Of a stretch of DNA of 64,000 nucleotides, positions 48,701-55,914 are shown one piece after another. The DNA is from JASJBU01 sp039714735. GTDB taxonomy: Bacteria; Pseudomonadota; Gammaproteobacteria; Chromatiales; Chromatiaceae. The notes under the pieces are model-generated. The model did not search any database. It worked only from the letters and a program-made list of their open reading frames with translations, and was not told the origin of the DNA. A program made the position numbers and the translations under genes. The number at the start of each line of letters is the position of its first letter. The stretch's first letter is position 1. The stretch is from NCBI GenBank assembly GCA_039714735.1, contig JBDLIT010000005.1, forward strand, positions 1 to 64,000, given 5' to 3'.

Positions 48701-49825
48701 CATCCGATAGATCTCCACCTGGGCTTCCAACTCGTTGGTGGTCGGATCGATGCGCAGGGTCTCCGACAGAAACGAGCCATGATCCAGATCGTTGGTAAAC
48801 AGCGTGTTGAACTTCTTTATACTTTTCTCAATCAGCAGATCTAACAGCTCTTCAGTGATCTCGGTGTTCGCCTCTGCGATCAGTTCACCGGTCTCCTTGT
48901 CCACTATATTGTGCGCCAGCACTTTTCCGTAAATGTAGTCACGGGGCACGTCCAGCTTTTTGACCCCGGCTTTTTCCAGCTGGCGGATGTGACGGGCGGT
49001 GACGCGCCGTCCGGCTTCAACGATGACTTCACCACCTTCGCTGATGTCGAAGGTGACGGTTTCCCCGCGCAGACGCTCGGGCACCAGATCCACCTTCGAG
49101 GTCCGCTTAGTCAGGCTGAAGGTATCGGTCTCGAAGAACATCCCCAGGATCTGTTCGGTGTCATAGCCGAGGGCCCGCAGCAGTATGGTGGCCGGCAGTT
49201 TTCGACGCCGGTCGATACGCACGAAGACGTTGTCCTTTGGATCAAACTCGAAATCGAGCCAGGAACCACGGTAAGGAATGACCCGTGCAGAGAACAGCAG
49301 CTTGCCCGATGAATGGGTCTTGCCCTTGTCATGATCGAAAAAGACACCAGGGGATCGATGCAACTGGGAGACGATAACCCGCTCGGTGCCATTGATCACA
49401 AAGGTGCCGGTATCGGTCATCAGCGGCAGTTCGCCCATGTAGACTTCCTGCTCACGGATGTCCTTGACCACCTTGGAACCGGCCGGAGCCTCTTTGTCGT
49501 AGATGACCAGGCGCACCAGCACACGCAGCGGTGCCGCATAGGTAGTGCCCCGCAGTTGACACTCCCGGACGTCGAACACAGGTTCGCCCAGACGGTAGTT
49601 GACATATTCGAGGACCGCATTGCCCGAATAACTGGTGATGGGCAAAACAGACTTGAAGGCTGCATGCAGACCCACATCTTGGCGCTTGCCTGCAGCTACA
49701 CCATCCTGCAGAAAATCGCGGTAGGAGTTTATCTGTGTCGCAAGCAGAAAAGGCACGTCCAGTATACTTGGACGCTTTCCGAAATCTTTGCGGATACGCT
49801 TTTTCTCGGTGAACGAATAGGCCAT
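45749..49825 (-). CDS. rpoB: RNA polymerase beta subunit
   Basis: This 1358-aa catalytic subunit begins [18 protein letters not shown]. The rifampicin pocket reads [22 protein letters not shown] with wild-type residues at the usual resistance sites. The C-terminal [15 protein letters not shown] and [20 protein letters not shown] are intact. I use the ATG at 49825, with GAGGGA in front; an in-frame TTG seven codons upstream includes that SD. Confidence 0.99.
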   Translation of the reverse strand: [1358 protein letters not shown]

Positions 49826-49998
49826 GCTGCCATCCCTCAGTGTCAAAGGCTTGGTGAATCATCTGTTATCCTGCCCCAGCGAGAGCGCGGACAGCAGGAT
49901 AAGCGAAAATATCTGACTTCCTGTTCTGGCTTTAAAGCCAGCTAATCTCTAAACGTTGGATATTCAAAACATCTTGGCAAACTTGTATCCAACAAGTG

Positions 49999-50029
49999 GG
50001 AAAAGGCCGGTGACGAAACGCCACCAGCC
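49999..50029 (-). terminator. Attenuator-like hairpin between rplL and rpoB
   Basis: On the minus strand GGCTGGTGGC (50029-50020) pairs with GTCACCGGCC (50014-50005) over ten pairs (two of them G-T), with a GTTTC loop and TTTT after it. It lies 35 bp past rplL and about 175 bp before rpoB, where enteric bacteria carry the partial terminator that lowers rpoBC transcription relative to rplJL. Confidence 0.75.
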
Positions 50030-50063
50030 CAATCACACAGTTTTTAATCGATCGAGTACAGAA

Positions 50064-50438
50064 TTACTTGATCTCAGCTTTAGCGCCAGCCTCTTCCAGT
50101 TGCTTTGTAGCTTCCTCAGCCTCTTCTTTGGATACGCCTTCCTTCAATGTGGTAGGCACACCCTCGACAGCGTCTTTAGCCTCTTTCAGGCCCAGACCGG
50201 TCATGGCGCGAACGGCTTTGATCACCGTAATCTTGTTGCCACCGAAATCAGTCAGAACTACGTCGAATTCCGTCTGCTCTTCGACGGCGGCTTCACCACC
50301 ACCAGCAGCAGGTGCAGCCGCCACTGCAGCAGCAGCGGTTACTCCAAACTTCTCTTCCATAGCTTCGATTAGCGCGACAACATCCATCACGGACATCTCG
50401 GCAATAGCCTCCAAGATCTCTTCTTTCGATACGGCCAT
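50064..50438 (-). CDS. rplL: 50S ribosomal protein L7/L12
   Basis: This 124-aa stalk protein has an N-terminal dimerisation part (KEEILEAIAEMSVMDVVALI), an alanine-rich hinge (AAAAVAAAPAAGGGEAA) and the factor-binding domain KITVIKAVRAMTGLGLKEAK. It follows rplJ by 57 bp. Confidence 0.98.
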   Translation of the reverse strand: MAVSKEEILEAIAEMSVMDVVALIEAMEEKFGVTAAAAVAAAPAAGGGEAAVEEQTEFDVVLTDFGGNKITVIKAVRAMTGLGLKEAKDAVEGVPTTLKEGVSKEEAEEATKQLEEAGAKAEIK

Positions 50439-50495
50439 TGGTTAACTCCTAAAAATTTTGATTAGCACGAATAAAACGATAAAAAATAAAGCCGA

Positions 50496-51023
50496 TTAAG
50501 CCGCCTCTTTGGCGTCTTTGATCGCCGCCACAGTCCGGACCAGCTTGCCAGGCACCTCTTTCATGGTGCGTGCCAGCTTCTCCACCGGGGCCTTCATAAC
50601 CGCCATCAGCATGCTGATAGCCTGGTCGTAGGTCGGCATCTTGGCCAGCGTTTCCAGTTCGCTCGGCGCCAACAGTTGGCCACCGATTGAAATTAGTTTC
50701 ACTTGCAGATGCTCATGCCCCTTGGCAAAGTCCTTGATGACGCGGGCGGCAGCACCCGGATCTTCCTGTGAAAAGGCCAGGATCAATGGACCCGTTAGAC
50801 CTTCCTGCATACAGGCAAATTCGGTATCTTCCACGGCTCGTCTGGCAAGGGAATTCTTGACCACTCGAAGGTAGACGCCATTATTGCGTGCCTCGCGGCG
50901 CAATTCTGTCATCTCATCAACGGACAGTCCCCTGTACTCAGCTGCAACCGCGGAAAAGGCGCTGCTTGCTACGTCACTGACTTCGGCGACGATGGCTTTC
51001 TTCTGTTCAAGATTGAGTGCCAA
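50496..51023 (-). CDS. rplJ: 50S ribosomal protein L10
   Basis: This 175-aa stalk base begins MALNLEQKKAIVAEVSDVAS and has VYLRVVKNSLARRAVE, DPGAAARVIKDFAKGHE and GKLVRTVAAIKDAKEAA. I take a TTG start at 51023 because AGGAG lies nine bases before it and the sequence then matches the family N-terminus; the ATG three codons earlier (51032) touches the AGGAG directly and leaves no spacing. L10 binds its own leader at 51145-51197. Confidence 0.93.
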   Translation of the reverse strand: MALNLEQKKAIVAEVSDVASSAFSAVAAEYRGLSVDEMTELRREARNNGVYLRVVKNSLARRAVEDTEFACMQEGLTGPLILAFSQEDPGAAARVIKDFAKGHEHLQVKLISIGGQLLAPSELETLAKMPTYDQAISMLMAVMKAPVEKLARTMKEVPGKLVRTVAAIKDAKEAA

Positions 51024-51144
51024 AGTCGTCATCTCCTGATAATGCGAGAAACGCTAGTATCGTTTCTCAGTTACACACACGGTATTGCGAAACACCGCAC
51101 CTCAATGCATACCATCATCAGGAAAAATCCTGATTTGGGTTGCA

Positions 51145-51197
51145 CCGTCTACGCAGGCGAGGATTAAGCACCTAGGTGCGCCTGCGGTCTTTGACGG
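51145..51197 (-). promoter_or_regulatory. L10 autoregulatory leader (rplJL mRNA)
   Basis: On the minus strand the order is CCGTC, AAAGAC, CGCAGGCG, a CACCTAGGTG hairpin, CTTAATCCT, CGCCTGCG, TA and GACGG. The CCGTC/GACGG and CGCAGGCG/CGCCTGCG stems flank an asymmetric internal loop (AAAGAC against TA). This is the kink-turn-like core of the E. coli rplJ leader, which has the same stems and TTAATCC and TGCGTAGACGG sequences. L10(L12)4 binding here represses translation of rplJ-rplL. Confidence 0.85.
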
Positions 51198-51274
51198 TAC
51201 CGGCGAACCGATACCCCAAAGTTCTTGCCAACCCACCGACCGTCCTCAACTGGGACAGTCGATGAATCATAAAG

Positions 51275-51970
51275 TTAAAGCGTGAGAGTGGCCTGATCCA
51301 GCGCCAAGCCTGGCCCCATGGTAGAAGAGACCGTCACCTTCTTCAGGTAAACACCCTTTGCCGCACTGGGCTTGGCTTTGACAAAAGCTTTCAATAGAGA
51401 TTCAAGATTCTCTTTCAGTTGGACCGGCTGAAAATCCACTTTACCAATCGAACAGTGAATTATACCTGCCTTGTCGGTCCGGTAGCGCACCTGGCCAGCC
51501 TTGGCATTCTGCACCGCTTCGGCAACATTTGGCGTGACCGTACCCACTTTAGGATTAGGCATCAGACCGCGCGGTCCAAGAATCTGCCCCAGCTTGCCGA
51601 CAACCCGCATTGCATCGGGACTGGCGACGACCACGTCAAAATCCATCTTACCGGCCTTGATATCAGCCGCCAGATCCTCAAGTCCTACAATATCCGCCCC
51701 AGCCTCTTTGGCTGCATCCGCATTGGCGCCTTGGGTGAACACAGCGACACGCACCGTTTTACCTATACCATGCGGCAGAACTGTGGAACCACGTACGACC
51801 TGATCGGATTTCTTGGCATCCACACCCAGGTTCACGCTGACATCCACTGCTTCACTAAACTTTACAGAGGAAATCTCTTTCAAAAGGGTGAAGGCATCTT
51901 CTGCGGCATAGAGCTTTCCGGGTTCGACTTTCTCACGGATCGCTTTTATACGCTTGGTTAATTTAGCCAT
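51275..51970 (-). CDS. rplA: 50S ribosomal protein L1
   Basis: This 231-aa L1-stalk protein has MAKLTKRIKAIREKVEPGKL, FSEAVDVSVNLGVDAKKSDQ, LGQILGPRGLMPNPKVGTVT and KGVYLKKVTVSSTMGPGL. It follows rplK by 3 bp and is in other bacteria the translational repressor of the rplKA pair. Confidence 0.98.
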   Translation of the reverse strand: MAKLTKRIKAIREKVEPGKLYAAEDAFTLLKEISSVKFSEAVDVSVNLGVDAKKSDQVVRGSTVLPHGIGKTVRVAVFTQGANADAAKEAGADIVGLEDLAADIKAGKMDFDVVVASPDAMRVVGKLGQILGPRGLMPNPKVGTVTPNVAEAVQNAKAGQVRYRTDKAGIIHCSIGKVDFQPVQLKENLESLLKAFVKAKPSAAKGVYLKKVTVSSTMGPGLALDQATLTL

Positions 51971-51973
51971 GAC

Positions 51974-52408
51974 TTACTCCACCCCCTCAACATCAAGCCC
52001 CATCTGACGCGCACTGCCTGCGATGGTACGAACTGCCGCATCCATATCCGCCGCCGTAAGGTCCGGCTGTTTGGTAGTGGCGATCTCTTCCAGCTGAGCA
52101 CGGGTCACAGTACCCACTTTTATCGTATTCGGGTTCGAACTGCCTTTTTGCAGACCAGCGGCCTTCTTCAGCAGCACAGAAGCAGGAGGTGTCTTGGTGA
52201 TAAATGTGAATGAACGGTCGCTATAAACCGTGATCACCACCGGGATTAGCATCCCTTTCTCCATGCTCTGGGTCTTGGCATTGAATGCCTTGCAGAACTC
52301 CATGATGTTTACACCATGCTGACCCAGCGCAGGACCGACCGGCGGACTCGGATTGGCCTCTCCGGCAGGAACCTGAAGCTTGATATAAGCCTCGATTTTT
52401 TTAGCCAT
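51974..52408 (-). CDS. rplK: 50S ribosomal protein L11
   Basis: This 144-aa GTPase-centre protein begins MAKKIEAYIKLQVPAGEANP and has SPPVGPALGQHGVNIMEFCK and KTPPASVLLKKAAGLQKGS. It has its own promoter and leader and is separated from nusG by a repeat-bearing gap of 353 bp. Confidence 0.98.
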   Translation of the reverse strand: MAKKIEAYIKLQVPAGEANPSPPVGPALGQHGVNIMEFCKAFNAKTQSMEKGMLIPVVITVYSDRSFTFITKTPPASVLLKKAAGLQKGSSNPNTIKVGTVTRAQLEEIATTKQPDLTAADMDAAVRTIAGSARQMGLDVEGVE

Positions 52409-52433
52409 GTTTCACCTCTCTGTGGGTCCAAAC

Positions 52434-52454
52434 GTCTGGGGCTTTCACCCAGAC
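52434..52454 (-). promoter_or_regulatory. Hairpin in the rplK leader (possible L1 site)
   Basis: A perfect 7-bp stem (GTCTGGG with CCCAGAC) and a 7-nt loop sit in the rplK 5' leader, 26 bp before the ATG, followed on the minus strand by GTTTGGACCC. Position and shape suit an L1-binding autoregulatory element of the rplKA mRNA, but I did not verify the L1 consensus. Confidence 0.4.
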
Positions 52455-52476
52455 TCCCCGATTTGAAAAGCCTCGA

Positions 52477-52505
52477 ATGATAGCATGTATCGAATTCGAG
52501 GTTAA
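52477..52505 (-). promoter_or_regulatory. Probable rplK promoter
   Basis: On the minus strand TTAACC (-35) is 17 bp from TATCAT (-10), about 70 bp before rplK. Four and five matches to consensus with ideal spacing make it the best candidate in the nusG-rplK gap. Confidence 0.5.
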
Positions 52506-52568
52506 ATTATTGCTTCAATCAAACTAAATATTTACTGATTTCAATGGCGCGGCTTTGGAGATCTTGTT

Positions 52569-52626
52569 TACCCCCGGCCCGGACATCGTGTCCGGTCGTT
52601 CGCCGCGCTGCGCTTGTCCACTGGAC
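52569..52626 (-). repeat. 58-bp direct repeat, copy 1
   Basis: This is identical to copy 2 at 52691-52748 (offset 122 bp). It contains the perfect palindrome CCGGACA-TCG-TGTCCGG and a shorter GTCC-ACT-GGAC. The 25-30 bp before each copy are also related (ATGGCGCGGCTT and ATGGCGCAGCTT), so the original unit was about 85-120 bp. Nothing coding is visible. Confidence 0.9.
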
Positions 52627-52690
52627 TAATTAGCAGCTGCATAAGTTAATCAATCTTTGCCATCCATGGCGCAGCTTGGGCACTCTTTCT

Positions 52691-52748
52691 TACCCCCGGC
52701 CCGGACATCGTGTCCGGTCGTTCGCCGCGCTGCGCTTGTCCACTGGAC
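52691..52748 (-). repeat. 58-bp direct repeat, copy 2
   Basis: This is identical to copy 1. Homology to a degenerate copy at 58757-58795 runs on to position 52765, across the nusG stop codon (ACGGTC, then GGCTCAC). The palindromes could form hairpins at the 3' end of nusG mRNA. Confidence 0.9.
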
Positions 52749-52761
52749 AAACGGTCGCGGC

Positions 52762-53295
52762 TCACCCTTTCTCGACCTGTCCAAACTCCAGGTCTACAGG
52801 GGTCGAGCGACCGAAAATAAGTACCGAAACCTTCAGGCGGCTCTTATCGTAGTCGACCTCTTCCACCACACCGGAGAAGTCGTTGAACGGACCATCGATA
52901 ACCCGCACCACTTCGCCTGGCTCGAATAGAACCTTCGGACGGGGTTTCTCGACACCTTCGACAACCCGCTGCAGAATGGCATCCGCCTCTTTTTCGGTAA
53001 TCGGCGCCGGCCTGTCGCCTGTCCCACCGATAAAACCCATCACCTTGGGCACGTCTTTCACCAGGTGCCAGGTCTCATCAGTCATCTCCATCTGCACCAA
53101 CACGTAGCCTGGAAAAAACTTTCGCTCACTTTTACGTTGCTGACCGGCGCGCATCTCAACGACTTCTTCAGTGGGGACCAATACATCACCGAATTTGTCT
53201 TCCATGCCAAAGCGCTTTATGCGCTCATGTAATGAACGCTGAACCTGCAGCTCAAAACCGGAATAGGCATGTACCACATACCAATGTTGCGCCAC
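52762..53295 (-). CDS. nusG: Transcription termination/antitermination factor NusG
   Basis: This 177-aa protein has the NGN domain (WYVVHAYSGFELQVQRSL, KFFPGYVLVQMEMTDETWH, VMGFIGGTGDRPAPI) and the C-terminal KOW domain (FEPGEVVRVIDGPFNDFSGVV). It starts with GTG just after secE, whose last codons provide GGAGG. The repeat at 52691 begins at its very end. Confidence 0.98.
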   Translation of the reverse strand: MAQHWYVVHAYSGFELQVQRSLHERIKRFGMEDKFGDVLVPTEEVVEMRAGQQRKSERKFFPGYVLVQMEMTDETWHLVKDVPKVMGFIGGTGDRPAPITEKEADAILQRVVEGVEKPRPKVLFEPGEVVRVIDGPFNDFSGVVEEVDYDKSRLKVSVLIFGRSTPVDLEFGQVEKG

Positions 53296-53297
53296 TA

Positions 53298-53669
53298 TCA
53301 GCCTCCAGTCAGAGCACGCAAAATCGCGCCCAGCATCATATCGAACAACCAGAGCACTATGCCCATGATCAGCACCACGACAAACACGATCAGGGTCGTC
53401 TGTACCGTCTCCTGGCGACTCGGCCAGACGACTTTTCTAACCTCGACCTTGGCATCAGTAGCAAACTTCCAGGCTCGCTTACCGACAAACGTCTGGTAAG
53501 CAATCAGCACCGCCAAACCAACCATCGCGATGAGCCCAAGAACTCTCAGCAACTGGGAATAGGCATCAAAATAATAGAAGCCAAGCAGCGCCGCCACGAT
53601 AATCGTGACTGACATCAACAGCTTGACCGTATCCATACTGGATACTTCAACTTGGGTATTCGCGTTCAT
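53298..53669 (-). CDS. secE: Protein translocase subunit SecE
   Basis: This 123-aa protein has three membrane helices: two extra N-terminal ones as in E. coli and the essential C-terminal one (LIVFVVVLIMGIVLWLFDMM) preceded by the conserved VRKVVWPSRQETVQTT. It lies between tRNA-Trp and nusG. Confidence 0.97.
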   Translation of the reverse strand: MNANTQVEVSSMDTVKLLMSVTIIVAALLGFYYFDAYSQLLRVLGLIAMVGLAVLIAYQTFVGKRAWKFATDAKVEVRKVVWPSRQETVQTTLIVFVVVLIMGIVLWLFDMMLGAILRALTGG

Positions 53670-53692
53670 AGGTTATGTATGCCAGAAAAAAA

Positions 53693-53768
53693 TGGCAGGC
53701 CAGGAGGGACTCGAACCCCCAACCTGCGGTTTTGGAGACCGCTGCTCTACCAGTTGAGCCACTGGCCT
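53693..53768 (-). tRNA. tRNA-Trp (CCA)
   Basis: This 76-nt cloverleaf has acceptor AGGCCAG paired with CTGGCCT, anticodon loop CTCCAAA (anticodon CCA), T-arm GGGGTTCGAGTCCC and an encoded CCA end. It lies between tuf and secE as in many gammaproteobacteria. Confidence 0.97.
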
Positions 53769-53821
53769 AAAAACGCTTAAAGCGGGACCGGCTTAGACCG
53801 GCCCCGCACACACTTAATCGA

Positions 53822-55012
53822 TTACTCGATAATCTTGGAGACCACACCGGCCCCAACGGTCCGGCCACCTTCACGGATCGCAAAGCGCAGACCGTCTTCC
53901 ATCGCGATCGGCGCGATCAGCTTGACGACCATCTTTACGTTGTCACCCGGCATCACCATCTCCACACCCTCAGGCAGGTCGCAGGCGCCGGTGACATCGG
54001 TGGTCCGAAAATAAAACTGCGGACGGTAGTTATTGAAGAATGGCGTGTGACGGCCACCCTCATCTTTGCTCAGCACGTACACTTCACACTCAAAATGGGT
54101 GTGCGGGGTGATGCTTTTCGGGTGCGCCAGCACTTGGCCGCGTTCAACCTCTTCGCGCTTGGTGCCGCGCAACAGGACGCCTACGTTGTCGCCCGCCTCG
54201 CCCTGATCCAGCAGCTTGCGGAACATCTCGACACCGGTACAGACGGTCTTGGCGGTCTCTTTGATGCCGACAATTTCGATCTCTTCACCGACCTTGATCA
54301 CGCCGCGCTCGATACGTCCGGTCACCACGGTGCCGCGTCCGGAGATCGAGAACACGTCTTCGATCGGCATCAGGAAGGCGCCGTCAATGGCGCGGTCCGG
54401 CTCCGGTATGTAGCTGTCCAGCGCGTCCATCAGTTTGTCGATGGACTGGCTGCCCAGTTCGCCGGTGTCGCCTTCCAGCGCTTTCAGCGCGGAGCCGACG
54501 ATGATCGGGGTGTCGTCACCCGGGAAGTCGTAGCTGTCGAGCAGCTCGCGCACTTCCATCTCGACCAGTTCCAGCAGCTCTTCGTCATCCACCATGTCGG
54601 CCTTGTTCAGGTAGACGATGATGTAGGGCACACCCACCTGACGGGAGAGCAGGATGTGCTCACGGGTCTGGGGCATGGGGCCATCCGCTGCAGAGACCAC
54701 CAGGATCGCGCCATCCATCTGCGCCGCACCGGTGATCATGTTCTTTACATAGTCCGCATGTCCGGGACAGTCCACGTGCGCATAGTGACGCTTCTCTGAC
54801 TCGTACTCCACATGGGCGGTGGCGATGGTGATACCACGCTCACGCTCTTCCGGGGCGTTGTCGATCTGATCAAAGGCGCGCTGCTCGCCGCCGTACTTGG
54901 CCGCCTGGACTGTGGTGATCGCCGCCGTCAATGTGGTCTTGCCGTGGTCGACGTGACCGATCGTTCCCACGTTGACATGCGGTTTTGTGCGTTCGAATTT
55001 TTCCTTGGACAT
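53822..55012 (-). CDS. tuf: Elongation factor Tu (copy 2)
   Basis: This 396-aa protein is identical to copy 1 at 36824-38014, with the same P-loop GHVDHGKTT and NKADMVDD motifs. It starts with ATG preceded by GGAGAG. It is the protein-coding part of a tRNA-Tyr/Gly/Thr-tuf-tRNA-Trp-secE-nusG transcript. The nucleotide identity ends at the start codon on one side and a few bases past the stop on the other, which points to gene conversion. Confidence 0.98.
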   Translation of the reverse strand: MSKEKFERTKPHVNVGTIGHVDHGKTTLTAAITTVQAAKYGGEQRAFDQIDNAPEERERGITIATAHVEYESEKRHYAHVDCPGHADYVKNMITGAAQMDGAILVVSAADGPMPQTREHILLSRQVGVPYIIVYLNKADMVDDEELLELVEMEVRELLDSYDFPGDDTPIIVGSALKALEGDTGELGSQSIDKLMDALDSYIPEPDRAIDGAFLMPIEDVFSISGRGTVVTGRIERGVIKVGEEIEIVGIKETAKTVCTGVEMFRKLLDQGEAGDNVGVLLRGTKREEVERGQVLAHPKSITPHTHFECEVYVLSKDEGGRHTPFFNNYRPQFYFRTTDVTGACDLPEGVEMVMPGDNVKMVVKLIAPIAMEDGLRFAIREGGRTVGAGVVSKIIE

Positions 55013-55078
55013 GAGTGCTCTCCAGGTTCTCCATACTTTATTAAAGGTAAATTCGCGCGCTTGTGCACGCCGTTAATT

Positions 55079-55154
55079 TGGAGCCCAGAAGCAGATTTGA
55101 ACTGCCGACCTCGCCCTTACCAAGGGCGTGCTCTACCAACTGAGCTATCTGGGC
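55079..55154 (-). tRNA. tRNA-Thr (GGT)
   Basis: This 76-nt tRNA has acceptor GCCCAGA with TCTGGGC, anticodon GGT inside CCCTTGGTAAGGG, and an encoded CCA. It lies about 65 bp upstream of tuf copy 2. Confidence 0.97.
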
Positions 55155-55213
55155 AAAAACTTCAACCCTGGACTCAGGGCCCTCCCAGGCCATTCAGCAC
55201 CGGGTCTTTACAT

Positions 55214-55287
55214 TGGAGCGGGTGATGGGGATCGAACCCACGTATTCAGCTTGGAAGGCTGAAGTTCTACCATTGAACTACACCCGC
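55214..55287 (-). tRNA. tRNA-Gly (TCC)
   Basis: This 74-nt tRNA has acceptor GCGGGTG with CACCCGC, anticodon TCC in CAGCCTTCCAAGCTG, T-arm GGGTTCGATCCCC and an encoded CCA. Confidence 0.97.
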
Positions 55288-55605
55288 TGAAACACTCCGT
55301 AGTTCGCGCCTTTTGCACATCGCGCTAAACAGCGCAATCGTACTAAACAACGCAGCGCATCCGCACTAACAAGAACATTGCAAGTAACGTCCCTGTGGCG
55401 CAGCCAGCTCGGCTTCCTGCCTCGCGTTCGCCGCGCTCTGCGCGATGTTGAAAATCGCTCTCGGCAATTGCTCCTGCATTGCTCTACTTTCCTACTTCCC
55501 TGTAGGTCGCTGGCGATTTCCTCGAACCTCTGATCGGTTCTCATCCTCCCCTATGGGTGGAACTAACCAATCCCGTGCAATTCCAATAGTCACGCACTTA
55601 ACATC
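55288..55605 (-). other. 318-bp spacer between tRNA-Gly and tRNA-Tyr
   Basis: No convincing gene. It is unusually long for a spacer inside this tRNA cluster. It holds TGGCGCAGC (55396-55404) and TTCGCCGCGCT-TGCGC (55427-55442), in the same order as in the 58-bp repeat region, so it may include a degenerate copy. A separate promoter for tRNA-Gly cannot be excluded. Confidence 0.5.
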
Positions 55606-55690
55606 TGGTGGAGGGGGGAGGATTTGAACCTCCGAAGGCGGAGCCGTCAGATTTACAGTCTGATCCCTTTGGCCACTCGGGAACCCCTCC
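55606..55690 (-). tRNA. tRNA-Tyr (GTA)
   Basis: This 85-nt class II tRNA has acceptor GGAGGGG with CCCCTCC, anticodon GTA in CAGACTGTAAATCTG, a long variable arm (GGCTCCGCCTTCG) and an encoded CCA. It is the first gene of the tRNA-tuf transcript. Confidence 0.97.
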
Positions 55691-55705
55691 AAGCGGAAGC
55701 AGGGA

Positions 55706-55734
55706 ATTCTGCCGATTCACCTAGCCAAAGTCAA
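55706..55734 (-). promoter_or_regulatory. Promoter of the tRNA-Tyr/Gly/Thr-tuf operon
   Basis: On the minus strand TTGACT and CAGAAT are exactly 17 bp apart, placing the start point just before the tRNA-Tyr 5' end. Five and four matches to the sigma-70 consensus. Confidence 0.7.
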
Positions 55735-55914
55735 CAATGAATTTATTATAATCACCGCACTGACTGAGGCTTTGGATAGACACTGAATTGCAAGATGCGG
55801 GATGATGTTGAACAGTTTTTATGGAAATCCTCTTCGATCTGGCTCCCTAAAGACTTGCAGCAGGGACTGTTTAGCTTTATTACTAGTCGAAATCACACTA
55901 TATAAATAGCAGCA

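Noticed and set aside
52569..52748. Two 58-bp repeats as a minimal CRISPR array
   Set aside because: Only two copies, flanking sequence is itself related, no cas genes, and related degenerate copies occur elsewhere.
53822..55012. Second tuf as an assembly artefact
   Set aside because: Flanks differ (tRNA-Thr and tRNA-Trp versus fusA and rpsJ), start codons differ, and two tuf genes in these positions are normal in gammaproteobacteria.
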